From Bacteroidales bacterium (GTDB taxonomy: Bacteria; Bacteroidota; Bacteroidia; Bacteroidales; VadinHA17): a DNA stretch of 9,307 nt. The stretch spans positions 3,083 through 12,389 of the forward strand of contig DNOQ01000090.1 of the NCBI GenBank assembly GCA_003501665.1. The letters run 5' to 3'. Of the stretch, positions 6,490 to 9,307 are shown in pieces; position 1 is the first letter of the stretch, and each line of letters opens with the position of its first letter. The notes under the pieces were generated by a model. That model searched no databases. It saw only the letters and a list, made by a program, of their open reading frames with translations, and had not been told where the DNA came from. Position numbers and translations under genes: made by a program.

Positions 6490-7485
6490 ATGAGAAATAT
6501 TCTCAATCATCTCTTCAATCACAAGACACTTAACCGTCAGGAAGCGGAAGAAGTATTAATAAACATTGCCCGGAATACTTACTCCGAGTCTGAAATTGCG
6601 GCATTTATTACGGTCTATCTTATGAGAAGCATTACAGTGGATGAATTGTCAGGTTTTCGTGATGCCCTGATGAATTTGTGCATAAAGGTTGATTTTTCGG
6701 ATTTTGACACTATAGATGTGTGCGGTACAGGAGGCGACGGTAAAGACACCTTCAATATTTCCACACTTTCCACATTTGTACTTGCCGGAGCAGGGATAAA
6801 AGTGGCCAAGCACGGAAATTATGCCGTAACCTCAGTCTGTGGTTCATCAAATATTCTCGAACATTTTGGATATAAATTCTCAACTGATGCAGATAAACTT
6901 AAAAGAGAAATAGATAAAGCATCCGTATGTTTTTTACACGCCCCGCTTTTTAATCCTGCCATGAAGAGTGTTGTCCCGATAAGAAGAGCTCTTAAAGTAA
7001 AGACCTTTTTTAATATGCTGGGTCCTATGGTCAATCCCTCGTCTCCCCGGAAACAAATGATAGGAGTCTATAGCCTGGAAATAGCCCGGCTCTATAATTA
7101 TCTTTACCAGACATCAGATATTCAATATACCATCATTCACAGTCTGGACGGATATGATGAGGTTTCTCTTACCGACAGCTTTAAATATATATTTAACGGA
7201 GTGGAGCAGGTAATCACACCTGAAATGCTGAATTATAAAAGAATCCGCCCATCTGATCTCAAGGGCGGTAAAACCACAGATGATACTGCCGGGATTTTTC
7301 TAAACATTATGGAAGGAAAGGGCACAATCGCTCAGAATAATGTTGTTATCGCAAATACCCAGCTGGCTGTTAAATGCTACCACCCCTCAAAATCACTTGA
7401 AGAATGCAGGGTTATTGCTGAAGATTCCCTTTTTGGAGGGAGCGCACTCCGGTCATTTAAAATGCTTATAGAGATGCAATCATGA
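6490..7485 (+). CDS. trpD: Anthranilate phosphoribosyltransferase
   Basis: TrpD joins anthranilate to PRPP, giving N-(5-phosphoribosyl)anthranilate. The protein has 331 residues, normal for the family. An N-terminal helical domain (about 1-65) is followed by the PRPP-binding glycine loop VCGTGGDGKDTFNIST (77-92), then KHGN (107-110) with VCGSSNILEHFG (116-127). FFNMLGPMVNP (173-183) and the metal-binding DGYDEVSLTD (220-229, Asp223-Glu224) complete the active site. VCGSSN replaces the more common SGSAD-type loop, which I take to be a lineage variant rather than damage. The gene follows trpG after 63 nt, the largest gap in the operon. It overlaps trpC by 4 nt (ATGA). Confidence 0.96.
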   Translation: MRNILNHLFNHKTLNRQEAEEVLINIARNTYSESEIAAFITVYLMRSITVDELSGFRDALMNLCIKVDFSDFDTIDVCGTGGDGKDTFNISTLSTFVLAGAGIKVAKHGNYAVTSVCGSSNILEHFGYKFSTDADKLKREIDKASVCFLHAPLFNPAMKSVVPIRRALKVKTFFNMLGPMVNPSSPRKQMIGVYSLEIARLYNYLYQTSDIQYTIIHSLDGYDEVSLTDSFKYIFNGVEQVITPEMLNYKRIRPSDLKGGKTTDDTAGIFLNIMEGKGTIAQNNVVIANTQLAVKCYHPSKSLEECRVIAEDSLFGGSALRSFKMLIEMQS

Positions 7486-8282
7486 CAATTCTTGAAGAAA
7501 TAATTTCCGGTAAAAAGAAAGAAGTGGCTGAACGAAAAAGGCATACTTCTTTGGGATATCTTGAAAATAGCATGTTTTTTTCCAGAGAAACTTTGTCTCT
7601 CAGGCAATCCCTTAGAGATGAGGCTAAAACAGGGATCATTGCCGAATTTAAAAGAAAGTCACCTTCGAAAGGTGTGATCAATTCCCTGGCTGATGTCAGT
7701 CATATAACAACGGGATATGCACGTGAAGGAGCGTCAGGATTGTCAGTACTTACGGACAGTAAATTTTTCGGAGGCAGTATCGATGACCTGTTGATTGCCC
7801 GTAAATTCAATTCAATACCGGTATTGAGAAAAGAATTCATAATTGACGAATTTCAGGTGGTTGAGTCAAAGGCCTCCGGTGCAGACGCTATCCTGCTCCT
7901 TGCTGCTGTACTGGAAAAAGAAGAGATAAACAGGTTTGCCAGGCTGTCACACTCCCTGGGCATGGAGGTTATCCTGGAAGTACACTCAATGTCTGAACTT
8001 GAACTGATAAATGAGCAGATTGATATTATCGGTGTAAATAACCGTGACCTCAGGACGTTCAGTGTGGATATAAATGTATCAGTTAAAATCGCTGAGAAGA
8101 TCCCTGAACAGTTCCTGAAAATCTCAGAGAGTGGAATATCATTGGCATCTGCAGTAAGTTATTTACGCCGGGTTGGGTATGACGGGTTCCTTATAGGAGA
8201 ACATTTTATGAAGACGGAGGATCCGGTTTCGGCATTTTCATCTTTTATTAATGAAATTAAATCCGGCAATGTTAAAGATTAA
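7482..8282 (+). CDS. trpC: Indole-3-glycerol phosphate synthase
   Basis: TrpC closes the indole ring, turning carboxyphenylaminodeoxyribulose phosphate into indole-3-glycerol phosphate with loss of CO2 and water. The protein is a 266-residue single-domain (beta/alpha)8 barrel. Active-site residues are in place: Glu55 and Lys57 in AEFKRKSPSKG, Lys117 in LRKEFIIDEFQ, Glu166 in ILEVHS, Asn187 in GVNNRDLRTF, and Glu216-Ser217 in ISESGI. The phosphate site GFLIGEHFM follows at 235-243. It is separate from TrpF, unlike the fused enzyme of enteric bacteria. It overlaps trpD by 4 nt and trpF by 14 nt, so translation is probably coupled. Confidence 0.96.
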   Translation: MTILEEIISGKKKEVAERKRHTSLGYLENSMFFSRETLSLRQSLRDEAKTGIIAEFKRKSPSKGVINSLADVSHITTGYAREGASGLSVLTDSKFFGGSIDDLLIARKFNSIPVLRKEFIIDEFQVVESKASGADAILLLAAVLEKEEINRFARLSHSLGMEVILEVHSMSELELINEQIDIIGVNNRDLRTFSVDINVSVKIAEKIPEQFLKISESGISLASAVSYLRRVGYDGFLIGEHFMKTEDPVSAFSSFINEIKSGNVKD

Positions 8283-8895
8283 GGTTTGCGGATTGACTGA
8301 TCCCGGGAATGTGAAGGAAATTGCCGAAACGACGCCTGATTATATGGGGTTTATCTTTTATCCCGGTTCGTTGCGCTACATTGGTGACAAACCTGCTGAT
8401 TCACTTTTCCGGTGTGTGCCTTCCCATATTAGGAAAACAGGCGTTTTTGTAAATGAAGAAATTGCGGTTGTTATTGATTCTGTAAAACTGTTCGGACTGG
8501 ACCTGGTTCAATTGCATGGAAATGAACAGGCAAAATATTGTGAATATCTGAAGAATGAAGGATTGACCATCATCAAAGCCTTTGGAATAAATAATCTTTC
8601 CGGTTTTAAAATCCTTGAACCATACATGGATGTTTGTGACTATTTTTTATTTGACTCCAGGACAGAAAGTTATGGTGGAAGCGGCCATAAGTTCGACTGG
8701 GTTAAAATAAATGAATACCATCTTGATAAACCAATCTTTCTGGGAGGCGGGATCGGACCGGAGGATGCCCCGCTCATTAAGCAATTGAAACATCCTCATC
8801 TGTTTGCCGTGGATATTAACAGCCGCTTTGAAACAGTGCCCGGTATTAAAGAGCCAGAAAAAGTAAAAGATTTTATTAATGAAATTAAAGCATAA
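8269..8895 (+). CDS. trpF: Phosphoribosylanthranilate isomerase
   Basis: TrpF isomerises phosphoribosylanthranilate to the ribulose form used by TrpC. I chose the ATG at 8269 (208 residues) because family members begin close to the first strand, here MLKIKVCGLT. An in-frame ATG at 8251 would add MKLNPA and lengthen the overlap with trpC. The general base Cys7 (KVCGL) and general acid Asp129 (FLFDSRTESYGGSG) are present, along with GFIFYPGSLRYI, GVFVNEE, VQLHGNE, the phosphate loop FLGGGIGPED, and AVDINSRFE with PGIKEPEKV near the end. The barrel is complete. Its stop is 6 nt before trpB. Confidence 0.95.
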   Translation: MLKIKVCGLTDPGNVKEIAETTPDYMGFIFYPGSLRYIGDKPADSLFRCVPSHIRKTGVFVNEEIAVVIDSVKLFGLDLVQLHGNEQAKYCEYLKNEGLTIIKAFGINNLSGFKILEPYMDVCDYFLFDSRTESYGGSGHKFDWVKINEYHLDKPIFLGGGIGPEDAPLIKQLKHPHLFAVDINSRFETVPGIKEPEKVKDFINEIKA

Positions 8896-8901
8896 CTAGC
8901 A

Positions 8902-9307
8902 ATGGATTATAATGTCGATGAACGGGGTTATTATGGTGAGTTCGGCGGAGCATATATTCCCGAGATGATGCAGGCCAACGTTAAAGAGCTGAGGGAAAAT
9001 TACCTGAGTATTATGGAAAGTGAGGATTTCCTGAAAGAGTTTTCTGTTCTTCTCAGGGATTATGCCGGGAGGCCATCACCGTTGTACCATGCCAGACGTC
9101 TCTCGGATCATTATTCTGCACGTATTTTTCTTAAGCGTGAAGATCTGAATCATACCGGCGCTCATAAAATCAATAATACAATCGGACAGATCCTGATAGC
9201 AAAGAGGCTTGGGAAGTCAAGGATCATTGCCGAAACGGGAGCCGGGCAGCATGGTGTTGCCACAGCGACCGTTTGTGCACTTATGGGTATCAAATGTATT
9301 GTTTATA
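8902..9307 (+). CDS. trpB: Tryptophan synthase beta subunit (3' end cut by window edge)
   Basis: TrpB condenses indole with serine to form tryptophan, using pyridoxal phosphate. I read 135 complete codons from the ATG at 8902, open to the edge of the window; the family is about 390-400 residues, so only the N-terminal third is present. It begins MDYNVDERGYYGEFGGAYIPE, the classic TrpB opening. The pyridoxal-binding Lys89 lies in HTGAHKINNT, and Glu111 lies in AETGAGQHGVAT, corresponding to Lys87 and Glu109 of the enteric enzyme. GRPSPLYHA and FLKREDLNH fit the TrpB1 (TrpA-dependent) type. trpA probably follows beyond the window, but that is not seen. The frame is intact. Confidence 0.96.
   Translation, partial: MDYNVDERGYYGEFGGAYIPEMMQANVKELRENYLSIMESEDFLKEFSVLLRDYAGRPSPLYHARRLSDHYSARIFLKREDLNHTGAHKINNTIGQILIAKRLGKSRIIAETGAGQHGVATATVCALMGIKCIVY

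Noticed and set aside
4784..7681. Several minus-strand frames of 61-104 codons across trpE, trpG, trpD and trpC.
   Set aside because: All lie antisense to, and wholly within, strongly supported trp genes.
1..9307. CRISPR array, tRNA or rRNA gene, insertion sequence or phage gene.
   Set aside because: I saw no regularly spaced repeats, no cloverleaf-like or rRNA-like segments, and no transposase or integrase motifs.

Overview
The window looks like chromosomal DNA from a member of the Bacteroidetes (Bacteroidota). Three things support this. The DNA is AT-rich, with no Shine-Dalgarno motifs in front of the genes. The trp promoter matches the Bacteroidetes-type consensus (TTTG, about 20 bp, TAnnTTTG). 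The protein set also fits: compact trp enzymes in the order E-G-D-C-F-B, and an RND/MMPL exporter paired with a LolA-like periplasmic protein. No species can be named from the sequence alone.

Left part, minus strand (1-3814). A TetR-family regulator (3230-3814) is followed by a 741-residue RND/MMPL-type membrane transporter (731-2956) and, 25 nt further on, by a LolA-like outer-membrane-lipoprotein-sorting protein (1-705) that runs off the left edge. The 273-nt gap between tetR and the transporter holds two adjacent palindromes (3135-3150 and 3151-3171) next to a possible -7 element, which are good candidates for TetR operators. My inference is a TetR-controlled module that moves a lipid or hydrophobic compound across the envelope. 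The substrate cannot be read from the sequence.

Middle (3815-4450). The first part is AT-rich spacer with a possible tetR promoter and a GC-rich patch of unknown nature (about 4091-4170). It is followed by a complete tryptophan attenuation leader: a consensus promoter (4237-4268), a 19-residue leader peptide containing Trp-Cys-Trp-Trp (4289-4348), a hairpin that folds the Trp codons against a downstream segment, and a perfect 15-bp terminator hairpin (4386-4421) just before trpE.

Right part, plus strand (4451-9307). The biosynthetic operon is trpE, trpG, trpD, trpC, trpF and the first 135 codons of trpB. The genes are tightly packed, with ATGA overlaps at E/G and D/C, a 14-nt overlap at C/F and a 6-nt gap at F/B. 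Together they convert chorismate to anthranilate and on to indole-glycerol phosphate. The trpB product, with TrpA (presumably beyond the right edge), makes tryptophan. Control appears to act at two levels: attenuation sensing charged tRNA-Trp, and feedback inhibition of TrpE through its LLES motif.

The enzymes are ordinary. The parts most worth a second look are the trp leader, whose antiterminator is not obvious, the candidate TetR operators, the 13-bp inverted repeat over the unusually short N-terminus of the transporter, and the GC-rich patch.
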